A stretch of 6,907 nucleotides of DNA from Bacteroidales bacterium UBA5197 (GCA_002412885.1 DHVX01000070.1:55304-62210), one strand, 5' to 3'; shown: positions 1 through 5,950, counted from the first letter of the stretch. Numbers and translations are program-made. The notes: generated from the letters alone by a model not told the origin.

Positions 1-227
1 AAGTGTTTAAACGCTTGATTTAACTGTCATCTCCGCATTATGCTCAATTTTTTTTGAGTCTCAACTCAGCATGACATTGTAAATAGTTGATTGCACATGC
101 ATTAATAAGGAGCAGGGCTGACCAAACACGAATGTCACACTGAGCGGTCGAAGTGTTTTTGACATTTATGTTATTAAAAGCAACAACGCCACTCCAATTA
201 AAAAACGCGACATTTACCAGCGATCTT
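1..227. other. Non-coding left flank with small palindromes
   Basis: No convincing gene is seen here. Positions 1-16 form a near-perfect palindrome (AAGTGTTT/AAACGCTT, one G-T pair), and 43-58 pair as CTCAA/TTGAG around a T-only loop. Either could be the tail of a transcript entering from the left, but neither has a strong GC stem followed by a T-run, so no terminator is called. The rest is AT-rich leader sequence for the membrane-protein gene that follows. Confidence 0.5.
131..166. repeat. Imperfect hairpin containing a TGAGCG..GTCGAAG repeat motif
   Basis: AATGTCA (131-137) plus CACT (138-141) pair with AGTG (152-155) and TGACATT (160-166), giving 11 paired bases with a TTTT bulge at 156-159. 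The loop carries CTGAGCGGTCGAAG (140-153). The same motif recurs inverted at 5177-5192 (CTTCGACTACGCTCAG) and in a shorter form at 6606-6620. It is probably a short dispersed repeat that has become part of this gene's upstream region. A regulatory role is not shown. Confidence 0.45.
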
Positions 228-235
228 TATCTTTG
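228..235 (+). promoter_or_regulatory. Bacteroidota-type -7 promoter box (TATCTTTG)
   Basis: TATCTTTG matches the TAnnTTTG consensus of the Bacteroidota primary sigma factor exactly. It lies 27 bases upstream of the ATG at 263, which would give a short leader. No clear TTG-type -33 element is visible at the usual distance, so the call rests on the -7 box and its position. The box covers a TTG at 233 that could be mistaken for a start codon, which argues for starting the gene at 263. Confidence 0.5.
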
Positions 236-262
236 CCGCCGCAAATCAATTGCGGTGAATTA

Positions 263-1225
263 ATGGATACCATCATCAAAAGAATCTTCCGGAGCGCAAT
301 GACTGCCTTGCCCAAGGGCGTTAAAACGGCATGGTGGCTGATAAAAATCACAGTTCCCGTTTCGTTCGCGGTTATGTTGCTCGATTTTTTTGGTGCGCTT
401 AATTACATTGCCGGTTACACTGGACCGGTCTTTAACCTTATCGGACTTCCGGGAGTATCAGCTGTGGTTTTTATAACCAGCATATTCACAAATATTTATT
501 CGGTGGTTGCTATTCTTGCAATGCTGGGACTGCCTTTGCGGGAAGGCACAATATTGGCGACCATGTGCCTTATTTCTCATGGCTTTCTGATAGAAAGTGC
601 TGTAATGAAACGGACAGGGTCTTCGGTTACAAGAATGATTCTGGTGAGGCTTAGCGGCAGTTTTTTAGCTGCATGGATGCTCAACCTGGTTATGCCGGGT
701 GAAATGTCGGGTGAAATGCACGGAATAATTGCTGCACAAACCGATTTCTCTTTAGCTCTGATGCATTGGCTGAAATCTATTACTGCGACAGTGATAAAAA
801 TCCTTATTCTGGTGAATCTCCTGTTGATTTTTCAGCAGATAATGGAAGAATTCGGATGGATTGCGCTCATAAATAAACCCTTGCGCCCGCTGATGAAATT
901 ATTTGGTCTTCCGCAAAGTACCACACTCTCATGGGTGGTAGCCAACCTCATAGGGCTGGCTTATGGTTCAGCAATAATGATTGATCAGAAAGAAAAGGGC
1001 AAAATGAGCAGCAAAGATGCCGATCTGCTGAATCATCATGTTGCGGTGTCGCATTCACAGCTTGAAGATCCGCTGCTGTTTATTACACTCGGATATACCC
1101 TTCACTGGCTGATATGGCCGAGGTTACTTATGGCTGTGGCAGCTGTTTGGATGAGAAGAGCCGGGATCAAATATCAGACAGAAATACGTAGAAAAGTCGC
1201 TAATTCATTGCAAGTCAAGGCTTGA
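263..1225 (+). CDS. Gate-domain (nucleoside-recognition) integral membrane protein
   Basis: Predicted 320-residue polytopic inner-membrane protein of the Gate or 'nucleoside recognition' type (Pfam Gate, the fold shared with spore maturation proteins SpmA/SpmB and part of CNT nucleoside transporters). The substrate of stand-alone members is unknown. Two similar halves are visible. Half one (about residues 24-145) has hydrophobic helices near 24-43, 55-72, 76-90 and 128-144, with an ISHGFLIE stretch at 104-111. Half two (about 171-300) has helices near 173-190 and 222-240 and the matching VSHSQLEDP at 262-270. Paired SH..E motifs suggest an internal duplication that may pack as a pseudo-dimer. 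The ATG at 263 is preferred over a TTG at 233, because the TTG lies inside the -7 box and family members usually start shortly before the KGxKTxWWLxK segment (here 18-28). The gene stands alone; its stop codon is within a TTGAGCTCAA palindrome (1222-1231), directly before the repeat array. Family assignment is good; function is not established. Confidence 0.85.
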   Translation: MDTIIKRIFRSAMTALPKGVKTAWWLIKITVPVSFAVMLLDFFGALNYIAGYTGPVFNLIGLPGVSAVVFITSIFTNIYSVVAILAMLGLPLREGTILATMCLISHGFLIESAVMKRTGSSVTRMILVRLSGSFLAAWMLNLVMPGEMSGEMHGIIAAQTDFSLALMHWLKSITATVIKILILVNLLLIFQQIMEEFGWIALINKPLRPLMKLFGLPQSTTLSWVVANLIGLAYGSAIMIDQKEKGKMSSKDADLLNHHVAVSHSQLEDPLLFITLGYTLHWLIWPRLLMAVAAVWMRRAGIKYQTEIRRKVANSLQVKA

Positions 1226-1240
1226 GCTCAAATTTTCTGG

Positions 1241-1500
1241 TCCAGTTCAACCCTTTCAGGGCTGGAGTTACCTATTACATTCGTAGCCGTGGGTTCCGCG
1301 AAGAGCTCCACCCACGGTTATTATTATTGAGCACCTTCGGCGCTCTGCACTGTCCCCGAAGGGGGCGAATTTCAAATAACCGTGGGTGTAATGCAATGGA
1401 ACCCACGGTTGGCGTATGAAACAAGGAAACGCCGTCCCCGAAGGGGGCGAATAAATTTCCTTTCTTACTTTGAGTTCCGCGAAAAGTTCAACAAATGTCG
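1241..1500. repeat. Tandem hairpin-rich unit 1 of 3 (260 bp)
   Basis: First full copy of a 260-bp unit. Visible stems are: TCCAG/CTGGA around CCCT/AGGG (1241-1266); CCGTGGGT/ACCCACGG (1287-1294 with 1310-1317); GAGC-CC/GG-GCTC with one mismatch (1329-1345); CCCC/GGGG (1354-1365); AACCGTGGGT/ACCCACGGTT, a perfect 10-bp stem with a 13-base loop (1378-1410); and AAGGAAA/TTTCCTT enclosing CGCC/GGCG and a CCCC-GAAG-GGGG core (1423-1462). The motifs resemble short palindromic intergenic repeats I associate with Bacteroidota genomes. The reverse strand has an open frame crossing unit boundaries, which I do not regard as a gene. Confidence 0.9.
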
Positions 1501-1760
1501 TCCAGTTCAACCCTTCCAGGGCTGGAGTTACCTATTTCATTCGTAGCCGTGGGTTCCGCGAAAAGCTCCACCCACGGTTATTGTTATTGAGCACCTTCGG
1601 CGCTCTGCACTGTCCCCGAAGGGGGCGAATTTCAAATAACCGTGGGTGAAACGCAGTGGAACCCACGGTTGGCGGATGAAACAAGGAAACGCCGTCCCCG
1701 AAGGGGGCGAATAAATTTCCTTTCTTACCGTGAGTTCCGCGAAAAGTTCAACAAATGTCG
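1501..1760. repeat. Tandem hairpin-rich unit 2 of 3 (260 bp)
   Basis: Second copy, exactly 260 bases after the first and aligned without gaps. I count 10 substitutions (about 96% identity). All ten fall in loops or linkers of the stems listed for unit 1: one in the loop of the first hairpin, one in the loop of the CCGTGGGT hairpin, three in the 13-base loop of the AACCGTGGGT hairpin, and the rest between hairpins. This suggests that secondary structure is maintained, or that the copies are young and the pattern is partly chance. Confidence 0.9.
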
Positions 1761-1899
1761 TCCAGTTCAACCCTTCCAGGGCTGGAGTTACCTATTTCAT
1801 TCGTAGCCGTGGGTTCCGCGAAAAGCTCCACCCACGGTTGGTGGAAGAACCCAGGAAAAGCCGTCCCTGAAGGGGGCGAATAAATTTCCTTTCTTACTT
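1761..1899. repeat. Tandem unit 3 of 3, internally deleted
   Basis: The first 79 bases are identical to the start of unit 2. After CCCACGGTT (1831-1839) the sequence jumps to the last part of the unit, with several substitutions, and ends at TTCTTACTT 17 bases before the permease stop codon. The missing piece corresponds to the 91 bases between the two direct copies of CCCACGGTT inside a full unit (1311-1319 and 1402-1410 in unit 1), as expected for recombination or slippage between them. The final stem (AGGAAA/TTTCCT around GCC/GGC) is kept and would be the first hairpin met by transcripts of the permease gene. Confidence 0.85.
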
Positions 1900-1916
1900 G
1901 CTCAGCTACTTTCGCC

Positions 1917-3683
1917 TCATCCTTCACTCTGAGCCATTTCCTTCCGCAAACGGCTATGCCTTACGCCGTAAACAAAATACAGCACCAGACCTATCAGCAG
2001 CCAAAGAAGAAACCTCAGCCAGTTGGTGATGCCCAGTTGCGACATCAGGTAAAAATTGGCCAGTAAGCCCAGCGCCGGAATCAGTGACAATTCTTTTCGG
2101 ATGGCTATCCAGGTAACTGAAACCGCTACAACCAAAAATGAAAAATGAGGAATCTTATGCTTCACCACATCCCAGAATGTTTCACCGGGCAAACGATCGA
2201 AGTTGATGACGGCCAGCAGATCTTCCGGATCAAGTTCCAGCATCAGTAAAAATATCCCAAACCAGATAAATGGCAACCAATACCGGCTGTTCAGGTAAGG
2301 AACCCTGAACCGGGAAGTGCCTCTACGGCCAAGATTACCCACAGGGATTTTACCGCCATCGAGAATCAGAATACCGCCCGAAACAAGCACAAAAGCAAAT
2401 AAAGTTCCGATACTTGTAAGATCGGTTACCTCGGTGAGGTTCATAAATAAGGTAGGAACGGCAACCAGAATCCCGGTAACAATTGTTGCAAAAGCCGGCG
2501 TTTTATAACGTGGATGCAGCTTTGAGAAAACCGGCGGCAGCAGTCCATCGCGGCTCATACTCATCCATATACGTGGCTGCCCCATCTGAAAAACAAGCAA
2601 AACACTGGCCATGGCAACAACAGCACTCAGCGCAATGATGCCCGAGAGCATGGGTAGATTAAGCTTTTCGAACACATAAGCCAGCGGATCGCTCACGCCC
2701 AAAAGGTGATAGCTGACCATTCCTGTAAGCACCAGACTTATGGCCACGTAAAGAATGGTGGTGATGATCAGCGAATAAATCATTGATCTTGGGAGATCGC
2801 GCTGCGGATTTTTACACTCTTCGGCGGTGGTGGAAATCGCATCAAAACCAATGTAGGCAAAGAAAACCCCTGAAACGCCTTTGAGCACGCCGCCTATTCC
2901 GTTTGGCGCAAACGGGCTCCAGTTTTCGGGATTAACATAAAATGCGCCCACTGCAATCACCAATAGAAGTATGGCCACTTTCAGCAAAACCATGATGTTG
3001 CTTGCCCGTTTCGATTCGCGGATGCCACGATACACCAGCCAGGTAATAAGCACAACGATGGTAAATGCCGGAATATCGGCTATCAGGCGAAAGCCACCAA
3101 TGGAAGGGGCTTGAGTCCATGCACGAAAAGCTTCAGCAAGTTCGCCCGGCAGTTCAGCCATCGGGGTTCCACCCGCCATCAAAGCCGTGGCTTCTCTGAA
3201 ACCGCGTGAAGCACTCAGGTAGTCAATGGCCATAAAATCAGGGACGTGAATACCAAATCCGGAAAGCAAACCACAAAAATAACCGCTCCAGGATATGGCT
3301 ACGGCTATATTCCCAACGGCATATTCCATAATCAGATCCCAGCCGATAATCCAGGCAACCAGTTCGCCGAAGCTGGCGTATGCGTAAGTATAAGCACTAC
3401 CGCTCAGGGGAATTGACGAAGCAAATTGTGCATAACACAAAGCTGAAAATCCGCAGGCTATAGCCGAAAAGACAAACAAAAGAGAAACAGCTGGTCCGCC
3501 GGCAGCCGCAGCATTGCCGATGGTGCTGAAAATTCCGGCTCCGATAATGGCAGCGATACCAAAAGAGGTAAGATCGCGCACGCCAAGGTCTTTGCGCATG
3601 GAGTGGCCGGCTTCCTGCTCGCGCTGAGCATTGGCCATGATCATTTCAACGGACTTGCGGCGAAAAAGGTGGTTGAAGTGCAC
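1917..3683 (-). CDS. APC-superfamily (CAT-type) amino-acid permease
   Basis: Predicted 588-residue cytoplasmic-membrane amino-acid transporter of the APC superfamily, closest in pattern to the cationic amino-acid transporter (CAT/YfnA-like) group, a LeuT-fold secondary carrier. Seen in order: the N-terminal LFRRKS (6-11) typical of the group; IIGAGIF in the first membrane helix (46-52), which in the family forms the unwound substrate site; PLSGSAYTYAYASFGE (92-107); a long outer loop (about 148-203); NPENWSPFAPNG (251-262); and the family signature FFAYIGFDAISTTAEE (274-289) followed by KNPQRDLP (291-298). About 12-14 membrane helices are expected. Start choice: an in-frame TTG at 3710 lies inside a TATATTTG promoter box, so it is unlikely. 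The GTG at 3683 keeps the conserved LFRRKS, while ATGs at 3644 and 3638 would remove it. The gene is monocistronic, converges with the Gate-protein gene across the repeat array and is divergent from the lipoprotein. The exact substrate cannot be read from sequence. Confidence 0.92.
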   Translation of the reverse strand: MHFNHLFRRKSVEMIMANAQREQEAGHSMRKDLGVRDLTSFGIAAIIGAGIFSTIGNAAAAGGPAVSLLFVFSAIACGFSALCYAQFASSIPLSGSAYTYAYASFGELVAWIIGWDLIMEYAVGNIAVAISWSGYFCGLLSGFGIHVPDFMAIDYLSASRGFREATALMAGGTPMAELPGELAEAFRAWTQAPSIGGFRLIADIPAFTIVVLITWLVYRGIRESKRASNIMVLLKVAILLLVIAVGAFYVNPENWSPFAPNGIGGVLKGVSGVFFAYIGFDAISTTAEECKNPQRDLPRSMIYSLIITTILYVAISLVLTGMVSYHLLGVSDPLAYVFEKLNLPMLSGIIALSAVVAMASVLLVFQMGQPRIWMSMSRDGLLPPVFSKLHPRYKTPAFATIVTGILVAVPTLFMNLTEVTDLTSIGTLFAFVLVSGGILILDGGKIPVGNLGRRGTSRFRVPYLNSRYWLPFIWFGIFLLMLELDPEDLLAVINFDRLPGETFWDVVKHKIPHFSFLVVAVSVTWIAIRKELSLIPALGLLANFYLMSQLGITNWLRFLLWLLIGLVLYFVYGVRHSRLRKEMAQSEG

Positions 3684-3707
3684 AGGAAAAGGGGTTGTTT
3701 TCAAAAC

Positions 3708-3715
3708 CAAATATA
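3708..3715 (-). promoter_or_regulatory. Bacteroidota-type -7 promoter box (TATATTTG)
   Basis: Read on the minus strand, TATATTTG is an exact TAnnTTTG match, 24 bases upstream of the GTG at 3683. A transcript starting about 7 bases further on would have a leader of roughly 15-20 bases. No good -33 TTG is seen at the standard distance. The box overlaps a TTG codon at 3710 and so helps to fix the translation start downstream of it. Confidence 0.5.
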
Positions 3716-3791
3716 GAACATTTCAGGCAAAGCGGATAAATTCGAAAGTTTTATAACCATATCTGATGAAAAAAAGTTTTCAGTTACATAT

Positions 3792-3800
3792 TACTTTTTG
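3792..3800 (+). promoter_or_regulatory. Possible -7 box for the lipoprotein gene (TACTTTTTG)
   Basis: TACTTTTTG differs from TAnnTTTG by one extra spacer T. It lies about 115 bases before the lipoprotein ATG in an AT-rich divergent intergenic region. If used, it would give a leader of about 105 bases carrying the TCATTCTA iterations. A weak call. Confidence 0.25.
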
Positions 3801-3829
3801 CAAACTTATTGATTAACATAAAAGATTTA

Positions 3830-3881
3830 TCATTCTAATTGCTGCCAGAGCCTCTCATTCTACTAATAAAACCTCATTCTA
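3830..3881 (+). repeat. Three TCATTCTA iterations in the lipoprotein leader
   Basis: TCATTCTA occurs at 3830-3837, 3855-3862 and 3874-3881, spaced 25 and 19 bases; the last two are followed by C. They lie 33-84 bases upstream of the ATG at 3914. They could be binding sites or simple sequence decay. Nothing else in the sequence supports a function. Confidence 0.35.
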
Positions 3882-3913
3882 CTTTCTTAAAAAATCATTT
3901 ATTTCACCAAAAT

Positions 3914-5026
3914 ATGAAAACAAAACTTTACACTTTTATCTTGCTTCTTTCAGCAGTTGGTATGCTGTTTCAGGGCTGTACCAAAGAAAATACTGAGCTT
4001 AGCTGGCCAAAGGGGCAGTACAATCAAGCTGCCATTCAAAAGATCAATGGTTTCTTAGAAAATCGTGAAGAATTGCTGAAAAATGCAAACGTTACCCTCA
4101 GCCAGTTTATCCATTTCAGCACCGATTCTGCATGGAATCTGAGTGAGGGCGACAAACTCAGTCTCAGGCAGGTACGCGATGATATTAAATTTCCCAACGA
4201 TTCAACAATTTTGCAAAAGGTAATTCCGCTTGAAGATGTAGCGTTGTACATGAACAACACTTACGGCGGAACAGTGGGTGGATTTATTTCGTCAGCCGGC
4301 GATGTTAAAAGTCTGCGAAGACTTAATGATGTTTACAAAGGACTGCGGCTCGACTACTGTGGAAGCAAATTCTCGCCCGAAGGCGGAGGTTACGCAGTAT
4401 TGCGTTTTACCAGCAATGTTACCAATCACCTGACGATTCCCTATTGCGAAGAAATGGGTGGAACAAAATCCTACACATGGCCAACCACCGGAAGTGGATT
4501 CACTGCTTCCACTTTAGGAGATGGGGGTTTTCCGGAATATGCCTTCAACAATTATTATGCACCCAATCAGGGTGGTGAACTTTATGAAATAACTCCGGCC
4601 GGGAATGAAATTCTGCGTGCTGTGTATAATGGAACCCAATGGATAACCATAGAACCTGAAACGGGAAGGACAAAAAGTACTTTGAACCTTGAAAACCAGA
4701 TTCGCAACGGCATCTATGCTCGATTACCTGAGGGAAACATAGTTCCGGTTATCTCATTAAAAGGGGGAAACTGGCAGATCAAACAAGGTGAGCAGACGCG
4801 CAATGTTTCAAGTCAGGAGCTTATCTCCATCAGTACTTATGCTGAATACCAGGGCTTTACTTTCCATGTACGTGGCTGCGACAATATTTATTATTACCTT
4901 ACAACTACCGATCTTGATGCTCAGCAGAACCTTTCATTGAATGTGATTGAGAAGGGAATTTATGGTGCCAGAGTGGATAGGGGGGAAATTGACAGGGTTT
5001 GGGAGAGGGTGAAAAGTGAAAAGTGA
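3914..5026 (+). CDS. Lipoprotein of unrecognised family
   Basis: Predicted 370-residue lipoprotein. The ATG at 3914 starts a classical lipoprotein signal peptide: K2/K4, a hydrophobic core at 6-18, and lipobox LFQGC with the lipidated Cys at 22. An in-frame upstream start at 3839 would bury this signal and is rejected. TKENTE follows the Cys; acidic residues near the lipidated Cys are compatible with Bacteroidota surface-lipoprotein export, but this is inference. I do not recognise the family. The middle region has VYKGLRLDY (140-148), GGGYAVLRFTS (157-167), GSGFTASTL (193-201), PEY (207-209) and GGELYEI (220-226). This order loosely recalls the R, STS and E segments of ADP-ribosyltransferase folds, without a clear ExE, so it is only a hypothesis. 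The last residues (VKSEK) and the stop are encoded by the GTGAAAA array, so the natural C-terminus may have been replaced. The gene stands alone, with an A-rich ribosome-binding region. Confidence 0.88.
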   Translation: MKTKLYTFILLLSAVGMLFQGCTKENTELSWPKGQYNQAAIQKINGFLENREELLKNANVTLSQFIHFSTDSAWNLSEGDKLSLRQVRDDIKFPNDSTILQKVIPLEDVALYMNNTYGGTVGGFISSAGDVKSLRRLNDVYKGLRLDYCGSKFSPEGGGYAVLRFTSNVTNHLTIPYCEEMGGTKSYTWPTTGSGFTASTLGDGGFPEYAFNNYYAPNQGGELYEITPAGNEILRAVYNGTQWITIEPETGRTKSTLNLENQIRNGIYARLPEGNIVPVISLKGGNWQIKQGEQTRNVSSQELISISTYAEYQGFTFHVRGCDNIYYYLTTTDLDAQQNLSLNVIEKGIYGARVDRGEIDRVWERVKSEK

Positions 5027-5046
5027 AAAGTGAAAAGTGAAGAGTG
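5009..5046 (+). repeat. GTGAAAA heptamer tandem repeat
   Basis: Four perfect GTGAAAA units (5009-5036), one variant GTGAAGA (5037-5043) and a partial GTG. The array begins inside the lipoprotein gene, and its third unit supplies the TGA stop (5024-5026). Because the unit is 7 bases long, reading it in any frame reaches a TGA within a few units. AGTGAAAAG occurs again just downstream (5080-5088). Arrays of this kind (TTTTCAC on the other strand) are common at gene ends in Bacteroidota, from general recollection. Confidence 0.9.
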
Positions 5047-5258
5047 CTTGCCTCGGGAGCGCGAAGCGATAACGAGGAAGAGTGAAAAGCTGGATGAGTG
5101 TTTAGATTTGTCACGGATTTGATGGCACACAGATCTCGTCTGAGGCCGAGACACGGTGACACGGATTGAACAGATACTTCGACTACGCTCAGCACAGGTT
5201 TCCACGGATTTAGGTTCGTGTTTCAGTAACTACCGCCTACCGGCGGTGATTCAGGTAT
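5047..5258. repeat. Repeat mosaic: CACGGATT iterations and small hairpins
   Basis: No gene is supported. CACGGATT occurs three times (5112-5119, 5160-5167, 5203-5210). CTTCGACTACGCTCAG (5177-5192) is an inverted relative of the motif at 140-153. Hairpins are CCTCG/CGAGG (5051-5055 with 5073-5077) and ACCGCC-TACC-GGCGGT (5232-5247). Short open frames on both strands here overlap the repeats and lack credible starts or family features. Confidence 0.6.
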
Positions 5259-5286
5259 ATTTTGATCTTCGGCCACGGCCCCGGCT

Positions 5287-5563
5287 AAGCGGAATTTGCA
5301 ATTCCGCTTTGAACATCATTGAATTTGCAATTCAATATATTTCGCCTCTTATTTTTCTACCTCCTTCGGCCATGGCTTGAGTCGCAATTATTTATTTTCT
5401 GTCACTCAGGCCGTTGGGCCTCGTATCTGCTCAACGACTGCCTAAAATTTGACCAGAATGTAATCGTCATTCGAGATTTCCATATCTTAATCAATCGTTT
5501 CTGGAAGTCAATTTTAGAAGGTCGTTTCCGCAGATACTGAAAATTTGAGCTCTTCTTTGCGGA
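5287..5563. repeat. Dispersed repeat element A
   Basis: This element shares three collinear blocks with element B: 5296-5426 with 6472-6603, 5436-5460 with 6636-6660, and 5495-5563 with 6743-6811. It starts with two palindromes using the same TGC loop: AAGCGGAATT/AATTCCGCTT (5287-5309, perfect 10-bp arms) and ATTGAATT/AATTCAAT (5318-5336, 8-bp arms). Another hairpin, AGGCC-GTTG-GGCCT, is at 5408-5421. A TTG-initiated 73-residue frame runs through it and has a diverged counterpart in element B, but no recognised protein features. I treat it as a non-coding repeat, possibly a MITE-like or degraded element. Confidence 0.7.
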
Positions 5564-5611
5564 GTTACAGCTGCAGTCCACGTGTTTGCAACAACCTGCC
5601 TTTCAATTGCC

Positions 5612-5820
5612 ACGTTGCGCCCCGCTGGGGCTATGGTTAAGTTCCGGCATTTTTATACTACCAACGCTGCGCCCCTCTGGGGCTTACATACAAAAAGCCC
5701 CGGAGAGGCGAGACATTTGTAGCTAAGAACATCACGATAGAACATAAAGCCCCAGAGGGGCGAGACGTTGGTAGCCTGGAACATCACGATAGAACATATA
5801 GCCCCAGCGGGGCGCAGCGT
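5612..5820. repeat. Symmetric five-copy GCCCC/GGGGC palindromic repeat array
   Basis: Five copies of a short hairpin repeat (GCCCC-AGA/AGC-GGGGC with a flanking CG..CGTTGGTAG-like arm). Two are inverted, at 5612-5634 and 5658-5685. Three are direct, starting at 5695, 5747 and 5799, with an exact 52-base period and a shared ACATCACGATAGAACAT tail in the first two. The outer inverted copy pairs with the last direct copy (23 bases, one mismatch). The inner inverted copy pairs with the second direct copy (28 bases, three mismatches). The array is therefore a nested dyad centred near 5716. It resembles REP/BIME-type repeats that REP-associated (RAYT) transposases may mobilise; no such gene is in the window. 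Confidence 0.85.
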
Positions 5821-5874
5821 AATCTGGAAGCCCGATAACCCGACTATGAGAAATTTAGCTTCGCTGAGCTCGTC

Positions 5875-5909
5875 CGCTTAGGCGGCCTCGGTTGCAATTC
5901 CGCTTTCAA
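5875..5909 (+). repeat. Direct repeat upstream of hicBA
   Basis: 35 bases beginning CGCTTA and ending CGCTTTCAA match 6455-6489 at 33 of 35 positions, in the same orientation, 580 bases apart. The hicBA pair lies between the two copies. The sequence is the leading part of element B, and its last part is shared with element A (TTGCAATTCCGCTTT). The copy stops abruptly here and is followed by unrelated sequence leading to the hicB promoter. Confidence 0.75.
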
Positions 5910-5950
5910 GGATTTTCATCGGCATTCATATTTTCTATTTGCGATTTTTG

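Noticed and set aside
43..58. Rho-independent terminator at the left edge
   Set aside because: CTCAA/TTGAG with a T-only loop is a weak AT-rich stem with no trailing T-run.
1268..1770. Two similar minus-strand frames of 80 and 77 residues in the tandem array
   Set aside because: Each crosses a unit boundary and is a by-product of the repeat. The changes between copies alter residues freely, there is no domain, and the hairpins explain the sequence conservation better.
2317..3120. Short frames on both strands within the permease gene
   Set aside because: They lie wholly inside a well-supported 588-residue gene in other frames and have no features of their own.
3839..3913. Upstream extension of the lipoprotein
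   Set aside because: It would place 25 residues before a clear lipoprotein signal peptide, and its start codon is not ATG.
4905..5205. Minus-strand frames over the lipoprotein 3' end and heptamers
   Set aside because: The serine- and phenylalanine-rich translations (LFTFHFS) are the heptamer read on the other strand, not a protein.
5319..5540. 73-residue frame in element A (TTG start), with a 97-residue counterpart at 6495-6788
   Set aside because: Both start at a TTG inside a palindrome and resemble each other only where the DNA repeat does, with no recognised motif. Kept as a check in the findings but not called as genes.
5612..5820. CRISPR array
   Set aside because: The copies are in both orientations, the regular part has identical spacers, and there are no cas genes. 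This is a palindromic repeat array.
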